Notes: a model not told the origin generated them from the sequence alone. 64,000 bases of DNA from Symsagittifera roscoffensis (GCF_963678635.1 NC_087066.1:5237954-5301953); one strand, 5' to 3'. Counted from the first letter of the stretch, positions 21,505 to 32,224 are shown. Made by a program: numbers and translations.

Positions 21505-22244
21505 AAGCATAAATAAGACTGCTCGTATCAGGGCGAAGCCCTGAAAGTTCCGACTGCCTTTTAACGTTTATGGAGCAGTAATAACATAAACAACATAAAA
21601 AAATTCAATGAAATAAAATAAAACATTTGAAAATTTTTCTATGAAAATCAGGCTATTTTTCCTTTTCATACAACTGCAAAAATTTACAAATGTAAAGTTT
21701 GTTCCAATTATTCGATTGTTTTGAAAATTGTCATACGGACTAAAAAGGCCATGGCAAACATTTTGGTCTTCATAATTAACCTTGTAAAACCACTCGTTAC
21801 ACCGTAAAATTGATGTTCGTGTGAGCTGGAGGGGAAGGAAAAAGAGTCGAAAATCATCCCCCCACACGACATATAAAGTACAAAAAATTGATTTCGCTCC
21901 TTGTAACAAATCAATTATGGCAAATAATCTTCTTTCAATCAATTTGGAACGATTTCTAAGACGGATTAAATCTCCGCTTACGCGTTAATAGAGCGAAATA
22001 TATCGCGCGTTAATAGTCCCAAATTGGTCAAAATGGCCAAAATGGCAAAAATTAAACTCTCATAACTTTAGGAAAAATGATCACAGGTGAAATATCTTTT
22101 CAAATTTAAGCTCAAGACAACAATAGCTTTTGAATGACATAAACAAAATCCGTCCAAAATGGTTAGTTGAAAGTCGAAATTTGTCTGAAGAAAAAAAACT
22201 CACTCCGAGCACAACTATTTCGTTACTTTCGTATCGAAAGTCGG
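21505..22244 (-). repeat. Family B repeat, copy 3, interrupted by a MITE
   Basis: Minus orientation. The hairpin is CAGGGCGAAGCCCTG here, and the opposite end is CGTTACTTTCGTATCGAAAG followed by TCGGAACAAT. A family A MITE (21651-21848) sits inside it with its own target duplication, so B is older than that MITE insertion. Confidence 0.8.
21651..21848. mobile_element. MITE family A copy nested in family B
   Basis: Ends GGCTATTTTTCCTTTTC and GGAAGGAAAAAGAGTC; both flanks are GAAAATCA, a perfect 8-bp duplication that lies within the B sequence. Confidence 0.9.
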
Positions 22245-22309
22245 AACAATAAATTTAATTTTCAACCCCCTTCTTTTTCCTTCCCTCACCAACACACAAA
22301 CACAAACTA

Positions 22310-23028
22310 TTGAATTTCCTTTTGAAAAACTACTCTAACATTGTCACAACGCAATGAAAATTTTCGGCTCTTTTCCACTCCCCTTCCCCTACGCGCATTT
22401 CAGAATATCAATTTCCATGGTTGCTTTACCTGTTATTATGCTTAAATGCGTGGTGTTACGATATAAAGTGTGCAAACTTATTTTTTCACAAAAAACGAAT
22501 TTGTTCACCAAGCATAGTTTAAGACAAGGTTAACAGGTATTTCAAAGCCGAAATGGAAAAGAGCCAGATTTTCAACAAAATAACTTTGTGAGCACGTCTA
22601 CTTTTCATATGATGAACCATGACATCAAGCAACATCTATAATAACTACGCTGGGCTCTTTTTCCTTCCCCCCCCCCACCTGCAAATTTTTATATTTGAAG
22701 TTACTGTTCACTTTAACCGATTGTCATGAAATTTGACATGCAGACTAATTAGGTTATGAGAAACGTATTTGGTCTTTTGTTGGCATGGTGAACAAATCGT
22801 CAACTGTAAACAGATTTGTTATTCATACATAACAGCGTAACATCACGCATTTAGCCGTAATAATACGTAAAACAGGCTCTTTTCCAGTTCCCCCCTTTCA
22901 AATTCAATACTGAAAAGTCTATTTAACCATGTCATAATGCAATGAAATTTGGCGTGGTGAACAAATCGACAATTCTGAACAGATTTGTTCTTCATACTTT
23001 ACAGCGTAACATCACGCATTCCCGGGTT
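22310..23028. mobile_element. Cluster of nested family A and C MITEs
   Basis: A C-type fragment (22312-22365) is interrupted by a complete C-like element at 22366-22565. That element has ends GGCTCTTTTCCACTCCCC / GGAAAAGAGCC and flanks AAATTTTC and AGATTTTC, one mismatch. A truncated family A copy follows from 22653. At about 22780 it joins the second half of a C element, and from about 22874 the first half of another (GGCTCTTTTCCAGTTCCCCC). The order shows repeated insertion into the same family. Confidence 0.75.
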
Positions 23029-23125
23029 GACCAAAATGTGCAACAATACGTCGCACCATGAAAAATTGCCGACATATTTTTATGTTAAAATAACACATTT
23101 TCATGGCGCGACGTATGGTTGCACA
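23028..23125. repeat. 28-bp inverted repeat around a TACGTCGC motif
   Basis: The arms are 23037-23064 and 23098-23125, complementary at 26 of 28 positions, with a 33-bp loop. Each contains TACGTCGC or its complement. The phrase CCCGGGTTGACC just to the left equals the terminus of the K elements, so this may be the end of a K-related element. Confidence 0.7.
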
Positions 23126-23215
23126 TTTTTTTTATCATGGGGACTTCAAATTAGACAATATTGATACTTTTACCAGAGCTGTTGATAGTTTATATGTCAC
23201 CACGGATGCTTGCAA

Positions 23216-23345
23216 TGTATGGTTACTATGGTATCATGCATGGCGCGACGTATGGTTACTATGGTATCATGCATGGCGCGACGTATGGTTACTATGGTAT
23301 CATGCATGGCGCGACGTATGGATACCATGGAAACATATATCGCGC
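23216..23345. repeat. 33-bp tandem repeat, three full units plus a diverged one
   Basis: The unit GGTTACTATGGTATCATGCA plus TGGCGCGACGTAT (33 bp) repeats three times almost perfectly, then once with changes. Each unit ends with the GGCGCGACGTAT phrase found in the right arm of the neighbouring inverted repeat. Because 33 is a multiple of three and the unit lacks stops in several frames, overlapping open frames of 80-95 codons appear on both strands. None has other support. Confidence 0.9.
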
Positions 23346-23539
23346 GACGTATGATCAACAAAGAATCATATTTGGCGCAACAAGCATATGTTTCTCCAAA
23401 GAGCCGGAAAAGCATATGTTTCTCCATACTTTTTATAGACCCCACAAGTGACTTTACCATTTTGGAGGTATGATTTGCTCGATGGGCTATAATGTGAAGG
23501 ACTTCAAGGTACTACAGGTTGTGGTTTTTTCCACTCTCT

Positions 23540-24190
23540 CCACCCATTAACAAACTAACTTGTTTTAATTCTATTCACGTGTTTATGACTAAATCCGTGT
23601 ATCTACTATGTAAATTATGAGCAACAAATTTGGTCACAGTTCTTATTTACTTAGCTTTTCAAATTTCAATGCACTTTGAAAAACTGAAATAATTTTTTAA
23701 AACTGAAATAAAAAAGTACGAAAAATGGAAAAGAGCCCACTTTTTCAGAAGAAAACTTTGGGATACACCCAATTTAATCATTTGAAAAGTTTTGCTCCTT
23801 GACGCCAAAAAAAATTGCCGCTTTTTTAGTATGAAGAGTATATCAGTTCATAATTGACAATTTGTTCATAACTGACAAAGTGAAAACAGTTTTTAAATGT
23901 AAAATGAAAATAAGGAGAAGTGGAAAAAAGCTCCCCTCTACATGTTTCACCTTCAAAATTGAAAAATTGTATGTCACTGTCATAATTTTTTCAACGTAAA
24001 TAAAGGGTTGCAATTGAACTGAATTAAAGATTCAGTTTCGGCTCTTTTCCACTTTCCCCAACATTTCACATATTCAATTTTTCAAATTGACTTACGTGTT
24101 ATTATAGCTGAGCGAGTGATCTTACGAATTAAGGTATGAAGAATAAACTTGTTCAAATAGCTAGTTTGTTCACGATACAAAATTTTATTC
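23540..24190. mobile_element. Decayed family C-like MITE fragments
   Basis: Single ends GGAAAAGAGCCCAC (23735), GTGGAAAAAAGCTCCCC (23925) and GGCTCTTTTCCACTTTCCCC (24038) are embedded in AT-rich DNA that resembles C interiors. Exact limits and pairings are not resolved. Confidence 0.5.
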
Positions 24191-25480
24191 TTTTATGATC
24201 ACGTATAATTAGTTTTCCAAAACTGAAATTCAAATGTTCTCTTTTTTCTTTCACTTTTTTATGATTAAAATAACACTTTTCATTGTCCAATTGTGATGGA
24301 AATCGACATGCGGTTAACTTTGGAATAAGAATGGTGAAGAGATAAGTTGTTTAGAAACTAACGAGCATTTTCATGATGCAATTTTTTTTGCAAATTTTCA
24401 AATGTTACAAATTTAAAATGGGTCAAATCGCTTGGTTCAAAATTACCGTGGCAAAGAGATTTAATTGTAGTTATTCTAACACAAATTGAGCCTATTTGCT
24501 ACCGCTGTTTAGCTATTTTCAAATCAATTAGTTTTTTTTCTTTTTTTTGGAATAAAAATTGTTCATGATGCCAGCAAAATATGAGCATATTGTATTATTT
24601 TGATGATTATTTTGGCAATTATTTTTTTCATTTACCGCGGGAATCTTTCAGCTAATTTAAAGAAATCTCAATGAACTTTTTTCTGAAGAAGTTTCGTGTT
24701 CGGTGAAAAAAAGGTGACTAGATATCTCAAGCTTACATGTGAACGGCCGTCTTTTTTCCCTGGCTGATCGAGATAATCCACTACGAATTGCAGTTTTGAG
24801 GATTTTTGCGGAAATCGGTCTGCCCTGATCGAAGCACAATTTAGTAATAATCTGATGAGTTTTCTTACAATTTGATCAACATTTCTTGCATGACAACTCA
24901 ACACAATTAAGTGTGTTCATTGTCATTAGTTGTCTGCTGTTTTCCACCGGGCAATTCACCTTTTTCAGTTACTTATTTATCAATTTTGCGATCAAAAATA
25001 CAAAAAGCAGCAAAGAAGCTTTCATTCATTTTTTAAATTCCAGAGAGCTGCTAGAACTTTGATGTTTTCATTTCGACATTGATGAATATGCGTCAATTGG
25101 TTGATTGTTATGTCTTCTCATAGGTGTAAAACGCTCTTGATTGCGATGTTGAGTGGTATTCAGCGCTTAGTAAAAACGAAGTCTTTAAAAACTATTATAC
25201 GAATTCGATTATAAATACTATTATACAAAGAAAAACTTACTTAAAAAATTTAATTCAAAGGTTATCTGTATTTGTAGCGGTACTAAAATTGTTGCAACAG
25301 TTAGTTTTGTGAAGTTTCGAAAATAAACTAATCTCTTGGAAAAAACTCATTATCAAGTATCTTGAAAAGTCATGGAAAAAACGTGAATTTTTGTTTCATT
25401 GTTTTTAAGCTTTGAAATAAAAATTAGGAATGTTAATCAATTCTCAACGATTTACAATTTCATCAAATGGACTTAGATCG
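24191..25480. other. AT-rich DNA with one doubtful minus-strand exon
   Basis: At 24733-24900 the minus strand has an open frame (NVDQIVRKLIRLLLNCASIR, FVVDYLDQPGKKDGRSH) ending exactly at a GTAAGC donor. A second frame through the same bases is also open, and no partner exon was found. Otherwise I see nothing. Confidence 0.35.
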
Positions 25481-25527
25481 TTATAAGCATCAAATTTTTG
25501 GATATCTTAATCTAGTTAACAACCATA

Positions 25528-26590
25528 ATAGTTAAATATAGGTTTTCGACTCTCAAGCACATCAACATATATGCAACTGGTTCTAAATGAGCCCAAAAGA
25601 GGTTGTGTTGAGAATCTGATCCGACTCCATTAGTAAAACTGTCATAATCTGTAGTTTTGTTTCTCTTCAATTGAATTCCGGGTCCATTCGCCTTCCAATC
25701 AAAAAACTTCTGCAGCAGACCTGTAATAGTTAAAAGTTTTTTAAAAAGTTTTTTCAGTAAAATTTCATGCTTTTAGCTAAATAGTAATTGAATCATCAAA
25801 ACTTGCGTCTCGATCAGTGATGGTAAGACCTTACCCTGTTGTAGTATTCACACAATTAACTTTGAAATCACAACGAAAAATTCATTTAAGCGCAAAATCA
25901 AATAATGATTGAATTTTTTAAACGAGGATGAAACTAGGAAAAAATTACACAACTTGAACTCAAATCCTTTATTTCTAGCGCAGTTTACAGGTGAATATAA
26001 AACATATCTCATATTAGTTTAGTGATAACTAAAGAAACCATAATACCATTGTTGTTTTTTGAGTCATTCTGTATCGGCATATTATGATCACCGGCGTTTG
26101 GGAATATGTCCTGTACACCTTCAGTGGTTCCTGGTTTGGATACCGGCCGACTTTTTCCTTTTGTAAAGCCCGGTTTCCCAGTTGTAGATGAATAACGTGC
26201 ACCTGGTTTTTTGTCGGAGCTACTAGGATTATTTATGCCTGCATCTGGTCCTGGATTTGTGTCCGGTAGTAGGTCTGGTTTTGGATCCTTGTCATCGCAA
26301 AGTGGTAGCTGGTCATAATCAACTATTCCATTGATCGATGTTGTCGTGTACCCTTTAGTAAGTTTGTAAGCTTTTTCTCTCAGACATTTCCGCGGTACAA
26401 TCATGTCTTCAATTCTATCTCTCAAAATTAATTAATTCTCAAAATATTAATTGGTTGCAACCTAATAAATCCTCATAGTCACACCGTGATGAATCAGCAG
26501 GAGTCGAGAAAAAACGGCTGACAAATTTTTTGGGTTATCACAGGAAACTTTTAGTTTCACTTTTTGTGTTTTTTTCTTGTTGCAGTAGCT
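25528..26590 (-). CDS. Spliced gene candidate with a fibrinogen-like exon
   Basis: Minus strand, three exons that join in phase: 26590-26485 (after ATTCCAG), 26418-26047, and from 25720 (after TTACTATTACAG) to an unplaced donor near 25560-25528. Inferred introns are 66 and 326 bp; the donors (GTGTGA, GTATTA) are weak. The first two exons give a Cys-containing N-terminal region, then an Asp/Pro/Gly/Ser-rich linker (DPKPDLLPDTNPGPDAGINN, PSSSDKKPGARYSSTTGKPG). The third reads GIQLKRNKTTDYDSFTNGVG and SDSQHNLFWAHLEPVAY, matching the W..Y..GFG...FWLGLE core of fibrinogen-related domains in spacing. Key aromatic residues are changed (Y for W, GVG for GFG, FWAHLE for FWLGLE). Signal peptide and C-terminal exons were not found. 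Extracellular location is inferred from the family. Confidence 0.4.
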
Positions 26591-26739
26591 CTGGAATATC
26601 AATTCAGAGAATAAATATATGTTATCTAAACTAACCAACAACGCAATGGCGTGCACAGAAAACTTTCCAGGGGAAGATACAGTTTTTCAAAAAAATTGTG
26701 AAATATTAGTCAACTATTTATTAGTATTTTCTCTCCGAA

Positions 26740-26960
26740 ACTCCTATAAGGACCCTATTTTGTCAAAAATTGTCTGCGCCAAAAAAATACATTTTTAGGT
26801 ATTTTTAGGTACTTTTAGGAAAATTTTCTGCGCACTCCCCTCGCAATTTTAGTTATTTTGGCGCCGACGGCGCCTTTAGAATTATCTTAAGGTTGGTCAA
26901 TCAAAAATGGATGTAAGACTATACCAAAGGGGGACGGGACCCCTTGAAAAAAAATTGGTA
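26740..26960. mobile_element. G element fragment
   Basis: Shares TGCGC, TTTAGGTACTTTT, GCGCACTCCCC, TTTTGGCGCCGACGGCGCCTT and CCAAAGGGGG(A)...GGACCCCTT with the G copies at 2055 and 16385. Both ends are missing. Confidence 0.5.
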
Positions 26961-27098
26961 CCTTTAAACTAACTAAACAATTATTTTGCTGGATTAAAAT
27001 GTACAATTTAAAAAAAATGATTTTGAAAATTGTCCTGTCCATCCTGTACTAGTAAGTAGTGCTGTCCAGGTCTAGACCAGAGTCGAGATTTTTAAAAT

Positions 27099-27598
27099 TT
27101 ATCCACATATTTGGAAGTCAGCTGTTTTGAAATCCCCAGAATCGCCATATTTGGCTTGCATTTCTGCATCAAACTTTTTAAAAAGTGCTTTTTGAACATT
27201 TTAGGTTTTTTTACTAATAAACACTTGCGGTTTATTGGGCTCAGTCTTTTTCAAGTTTAGTTTACGTTTGTGAGTTTTAGAATCTTTTAAAGGTTTCTCA
27301 ACCAAAATTGGCTGTCGGTAATTAGTAGTCGAGTCCTTATCTCCCCCTCTTGGCACGCAAATAGTCTGCTCAAAACGGTTAATTTAAAGCCAGAATTGCA
27401 CCAGAAATACAATCATAACGCGGATAAACAAATCAAACCAATACAGAAATTCCAATTCGAAAAAAAATTAAAAGCAAAAAAATGTGGTAGAAATTCAAAT
27501 CGCAGTACATGAAAAAATTTAACTCGAACCAAAAGATATTTCAAAGTTAATTCGAAACTTACAATGAGTTGTTTCATCTTGCTTAACAAAAATTGCAT
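27099..27598 (-). CDS. Small spliced gene candidate, basic 83-residue protein
   Basis: Minus strand, three exons, all joined in phase 0. Exon 1 is 27598-27563 (ATG start, MQFLLSKMKQLI, donor GTAAGTTTCG). Exon 2 is 27365-27225 (after TTTTGAGCAG). Exon 3 is 27173-27099 (ends TAA). The second inferred intron is only 51 bp and removes an in-frame stop. The product contains TICVPRGGDKDSTTNYRQPI, a Lys-rich stretch (DSKTHKRKLNLKKTEPNKPQ) and an acidic tail (FDAEMQAKYGDSGDFKTADF, QICG). The donor of intron 2 (GTGTTT) is atypical. Further 5' exons may exist: an open frame at 27700-27960 after TACTTGCAG is also coding-like (FECKQKPPSTKNDLNQFLLH). Function unknown. Confidence 0.4.
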
Positions 27599-28010
27599 AA
27601 CGATTTCCGATTCAGGACTACTTTGTTAGAACCAAACACTTACGTTTTTGCATTGACTAGTCAAAATAAAAAAAAGTTTAAAAAAAAAACATCGTATCGC
27701 TAGTGAAAAGGTAATTTAGATATGCTGATTGTTATCAACTGCTTTAAGATAAACTGGAGACGGCTCGGGATAAATTGGGATTGAATTAGCGTCGCATAAT
27801 TTGATAGCAACTTAGTCAAATCGATTTTAAAATTATTTGCTCTGAACAATTTTGACGACCTATCAATTTTAGCATGTACGAAAAAGTGAAACTTGTACGC
27901 ATGTAAAAGAAATTGGTTCAGATCATTTTTTGTTGATGGCGGTTTTTGCTTACATTCAAACTGCAAGTAGTAATGTATGTATGTGGAATGTAATTATGTA
28001 GACTTGATGC

Positions 28011-28076
28011 CATATATACACTCTCCTTATGATGGTGACCTTGACTATGACGTCACTTAAGATATCTCAAAGAGCG
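28011..28076 (+). promoter_or_regulatory. TATA-like box and CRE palindrome
   Basis: CATATATACA (28011-28020) is followed by the perfect CRE palindrome TGACGTCA (28048-28055). Before the gypsy element inserted, this DNA was continuous with 35281 onward, where an old gag-like frame starts about 80 bp further on. The pair may therefore be the promoter of that older retroelement. Confidence 0.35.
28072..28076. repeat. Target site duplication GAGCG (left)
   Basis: GAGCG abuts the left LTR and recurs directly after the right LTR (35276-35280), a perfect 5-bp duplication typical of Ty3/gypsy integration. Confidence 0.9.
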
Positions 28077-28345
28077 TGTCATACTGCTACTGCAATAGCA
28101 GCAATTGAGTTATGTTATGTACTACCAACCTGCGGTGCTATAGTTATTAATTCTATGTGTACTCAAGGTCACAGTGTGTTGTGACATTGAAACTTAGTTG
28201 AGAGTTCAGAGTTTTCAATTCTGATCTATCTCTTAGGAACTAATCAAAGGACAGAAGAAAAGAAAAGAGAAAACAAAGTTCAATATATCAGAATACATTA
28301 TTGAATTACAATTAGTTTTCACTCGATACCGCATCGGATATCACA
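28077..28345 (+). repeat. 5' LTR of the plus-strand Ty3/gypsy element, 269 bp
   Basis: Starts TGTCATACTGC and ends CGGATATCACA. It matches the right LTR (35007-35275, also 269 bp) without gaps at all but 8 positions, about 97% identity. A purine-rich AGAAAAGAAAAGAGAAAACA segment lies in its second half. Confidence 0.95.
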
Positions 28346-29470
28346 TGGCGCAGCCAGCAGGATTCGCAGCTCAAGACAATCGAACGGATATAGGAATACC
28401 CGTATTTTGGGCGTCAGCGAATTTAGATCCTCCGTGGCAATTTAAAATCTAGTTTGAACAATTTCTTATGGCAGTGACTGTTAAAGAAATTGTAAACCCA
28501 GAGGTTATATTAGAAGAACCAAAAGGCATATTAGAGGAACCACCTCCTCGACCAGAAACACCACGAGATGGAGAGAATGAAGATGCGAGGAATGCGAGGA
28601 TTCTTAGAGACAATTTGGCAAGAGATAGAGTATTGTTGGAGAATGAAGAGAGAAGGACAAGAGGTCCACGAGTCGGACACAATGTTTTCTATAACGAAGT
28701 ACAAAAGAAACTGGTGTCCAGATTGTTTTTGTCTCTGGGTACAGAGGGAAAGAAACGATTTCTACAAAAGAACCCGCATGTTGAAATATCGAAAATGTCG
28801 TTCAAGGAAATCACAGAACTTGCAGAAGTTTTGTTCCAAAAAGTAAAATGTGTAACATATGACAGATATAAATTGTTTAGACGAATGCAAGAATCCGGGG
28901 AATCTCTGGAAGCATTTCACACAGCGCTAACTGCGCAAGCAGCTCGATCTGAATTGGGAACACTAGAAAAAGAGATAGTCCGTGATTTATTCATTTCGAA
29001 AACGAAAAACATGACGTTGCAGGACACGTTGACATTTGAATTTCTAGATCCGGAAGAAGTTCTGAAAAGGGAAGATCCGAAAGAAGTTCTGCTCTAAAAT
29101 TCGAACAAAGCAAGTTAACCACAATGGCTTTTTAAAAGACGAATGCTGCGGCTACAGGAGGAACAAGTAACAATCACACTTCGGGAGTGAGGATAAAACA
29201 AGAACCTGTAATAGCAGTTAGAAATTTGTCAGGGACGACAAAGAATCAAAACAGAAGGGAAACAAATAAAAGGCAAAAAAATCATAAAAAACCACAACAT
29301 TAAAACGAAACTATGTAACAGATGTGGAAGGACGTTTGATCAGGGACATTTGAAAAATTGTTCAGCGATGGGGAAAACTTGTAAGAATTGTGGTAAACCC
29401 CATCACTTAGCAAAAATGTGTAGATCTCAGCAAGTGAGTGAAGTTGCGGAAGAATCGGAAGGATCTGTAG
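28345..29470 (+). pseudogene. gag of the plus-strand gypsy element
   Basis: The frame starts at an ATG at 28345-28347, whose A is the last base of the LTR and whose TG begins the primer-binding site. It reads MAQPAGFAAQDNRTDIGIPV then DPPWQFKI, hits TAG at 28450-28452, and continues in the same frame to TAA at 29095-29097. The rest includes a helical core (VHESD-free main frame: QKKLVSRLFLSLGTEGKKRF). After a break the zinc-knuckle part follows near 29310-29430: CNRCGRTFDQGHLKNC, then the canonical CKNCGKPHHLAKMC. The first knuckle has unusual CX2CX7HX3C spacing, as in the minus-strand element. Confidence 0.85.
28346..28361 (+). promoter_or_regulatory. Primer-binding site (TGGCGCAGCCAGCAGG)
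   Basis: Directly follows the CA end of the 5' LTR and starts with TGG. It overlaps the gag start codon by two bases. The primer tRNA is not assigned. Confidence 0.75.
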
Positions 29471-29679
29471 AGGAATGCGATCAGATAAGTGAAAACTTTG
29501 GGTCATGTAGTGATTTCGAAGTCATGTCGATACAAACATATCAATCGGAGAATGAAAGAGTTTCCAAGTATGTGAAGGATGGAATCAATGAAATGAAGAA
29601 CAAATCAAATGGAGAAACGATACAAGTCCAGAAAATCGATTCAATTCGAGACCCAACGTTGAATCGAGTAAAATCACTA

Positions 29680-31190
29680 AAGCCATGGTACGAATTGATA
29701 ATCAAATAATACAATTGACAGTGGACACGGGAAGTCCAGTTTCGTTTCTAAATTGGGCGACGGCGAAGTAAATAATGGACAAATCAAGCAAGGTAAGATT
29801 CACTCCGTCTGAAAAATTGAATTTGCATACCAATTTCGTTGATTATAACAAACAACCGATCAGTGTATTGGGACACTTGAAGACGAACCTTCGGTCGGCA
29901 GGCAGGGAGGTGAAAGGTGCTACATTCCTTGTGACGGAACGTAAGACCAGATGCATCATCGAATTAGATCTGCAAGGACAAGTGGGGTTAGTTACTACAA
30001 AAAAACCAGCGCCAAAGGAACTTACCAGTTTTGACGTGCTCATGTGCGAGCAGTCAGAAGGTTGGAAAGAAAAGTTTTTCATTAAGTTCAAAAATTTATT
30101 TGTAAGACTAGGATTTTCAAAGAATCACATTGTAAGTTCAAATATTAAACATCCCTTATGTCCAATTCAAGAAAAAGGGAGAAGAATCCCAATTCGCATT
30201 CAGGATAAAGTTGAAAAAGAAATCGAGAAATTGTTGACAGAAGGTCAAATCACAAAGCTTGATAAATGTACGAGTGATTGCTTTTTTGCTCCGATTGTGA
30301 TAACAGTAACAAAAGACGATTCAATAAAATTGGCGTTGGCTGCGAAACCAATAAATAGACAATTGTTCAAAAATAAATTCCAAATGACTAACGTCGATGA
30401 GCTAATCGATGGAGTGAGCTAAATTGTTACTGAAAACAAAGGTGGTACTCTATACTTTATGGTGTTAGACTTGAAATATGCGTACAGTCAACTAAAGTTG
30501 GCTGCAGATACAGCTAAACAATGTAACTTTAATATTCTTGGCGGGAAAGCTACCGGGACATACAGATTTCTTAAGGGTTCTATGGATTAGCGGACATGCC
30601 AGCCGAATTCCACAAGGCCATGGACAGAACTATCAATCACGCTAAAAACGCGTTCTGTTTTCTGGACGAAAGTCTCATTGTGTCGAAGGGAAATGAAATG
30701 GATCATGGAACTCTGGTGGAAGCGGTACTTAGAAAATTGGATGCTGAAAATATGGCATTGAAATTATCAAAATATGAATTTTTCAACCAAGAAGTGAATT
30801 GGTTGAGTCATCACCTGTAAGAATCAGGGGTTAGTTCACCGAAATTGCTTAAGCAAATAAGGTCATTTCTTGGAAGTATAAATCACTTAGCTAAATTTTT
30901 ACCTAACGAAGCAAGTCTAACTGAGAAATTGAGACCACTTCTTAAAGAAGAGAATAAAAAAAAAGGTGAAAAACATAAAATTACCGGTGAAAAAATTCGA
31001 GTGGGGGATGAGCACACTGTAGTGCTTGATGCTATAAAAGAAGCTGTAGCAAAAATTACAAAAGTACATTTCTACGATGCTAACCGAGAAACAAGAGTTA
31101 AGTGTGATGCAAGCCAAGATGGCTTAGGCGCTACATTGGAACAACAAATTGATGAAAGTTTGTGGGTTCCAATCTCATTCGCATCCCGGT
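29680..31190 (+). pseudogene. Protease and reverse transcriptase of the plus-strand gypsy element
   Basis: Near 29712 the frame gives QLTVDTGSPVSFLNWATAK (retropepsin DTG) and then TAA at 29769. The same frame resumes at 29775 and runs through RIPIRIQDKVEKEIEKLLTE into the RT N-terminus, stopping at 30420. RT continues with MVLDLKYAYSQLKLAADTAK (first catalytic Asp), a one-base shift near 30585, DMPAEFHKAMD, and FLDESLIVS at 30659-30685, where the usual FLDD has become FLDE. A further stop at 30818-30820 precedes the connection and RNase H start (CDASQDGLGATLEQQ, near 31100). Confidence 0.85.
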
Positions 31191-31194
31191 AACT

Positions 31195-31913
31195 AAATTC
31201 ACAACATAAAAATTATTCAACAAATGAATTTGCAGTTACTGGCAGTTGTTTGGGCAGTAGACAGATACAAACATTACCTTTTGGGAAAATCATTTACCAT
31301 TGCAACAGATCACAAAGCGCTCACATCAGCGCTAGATGGTAACAAATCTAATAAGACCTATCAATCACGTTTGACCCGGTGGGTCGATCGGTTGTTGCCA
31401 TATCACTTTAATATAGTTCACATTCCGGGGAGGGACATGGGTATAGTTGACTACTTATCGCGTGACCCTTTCAAGGATCCTTGGCCCGAATCAGAATTAG
31501 ACGAAAAGTTTGTGATAGCGACAATAAACTCTTTTCATGAAGCATTAGACTGCATGAGCAGTAGGCTGAACGGCATTGGGTCGCTCAACCGGAACGAAAA
31601 CGTTCTAGAATGTTTTAGAAGGAATGCAGAGAAACGGTCATCAAGTAATGGTTGCCATGGCAACCAAAACAGTCAACAACGAACAAGGCTCGACCGGAAC
31701 GAGAGAAAACAGTTTTCACGACTGCCAAAACAACTAAACACAACAGTTCAAGATAAACAGATCACTTTTTCGTCAACTCAACTCAACAAACGGTCGTGCT
31801 TAAAAAAATTGAAATTCAGCGAGAAAACAATATCAAAAAATCAGAAGAAGATCGAAAAAACAGACTCAAGGAACGAGATTTCAGAAAATTTCAGTAGATC
31901 CAACGATTGGTAG
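31195..31913 (+). pseudogene. RNase H end and spacer of the plus-strand gypsy element
   Basis: After a shift near 31235 the frame reads LLAVVWAVDRYKHYLLGKSF, TIATDHKALTSALDG (catalytic Asp of TDH), HIPGRDMGIVDYLSRDP, and then about 150 residues of polar spacer (LDRNERKQFSRLPKQLNTTV, FSSTQLNKRS) before the integrase. The equivalent spacer exists in the minus-strand element, so it is a family trait. Confidence 0.8.
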
Positions 31914-32224
31914 TCGGATACACCACAGGACTGGCGCAATGATGATCAAGAAGAAAGCCTCCTGGATCCAAAGTGGAATCGTTCAATGTCAAATGCAAAC
32001 GAACTTTCTGAAGAGAAGGAAATCTCAGAAACATTACAGCGCACGAGAAAAATAGTTCGTGAAGGCCGGAAAAATGAGATAGCTCGGACAGTGACACACG
32101 ACTTTCATCACGAGTTAAACGGCAGCTCGAACCAGAACAACAAAGAGAAGTAGATCAGAGACTACTGTCGTTCTGGCAATTAACCGGAGGAGAAAGCAAC
32201 ATACCGGGAAGCATCAATAGAGAG

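Noticed and set aside
23103-23473. Overlapping frames of 83-96 codons on both strands
   Set aside because: Caused by a 33-bp tandem repeat without stops; the products are repeat artefacts.
24668-24904. Minus-strand exon ending at GTAAGC
   Set aside because: Two frames are equally open through it and no partner exon or homologue could be found; left as a note only.
28449-28846. Second-frame and antisense open frames within gag
   Set aside because: They overlap the gag frame that carries the family features and the element's reading direction.
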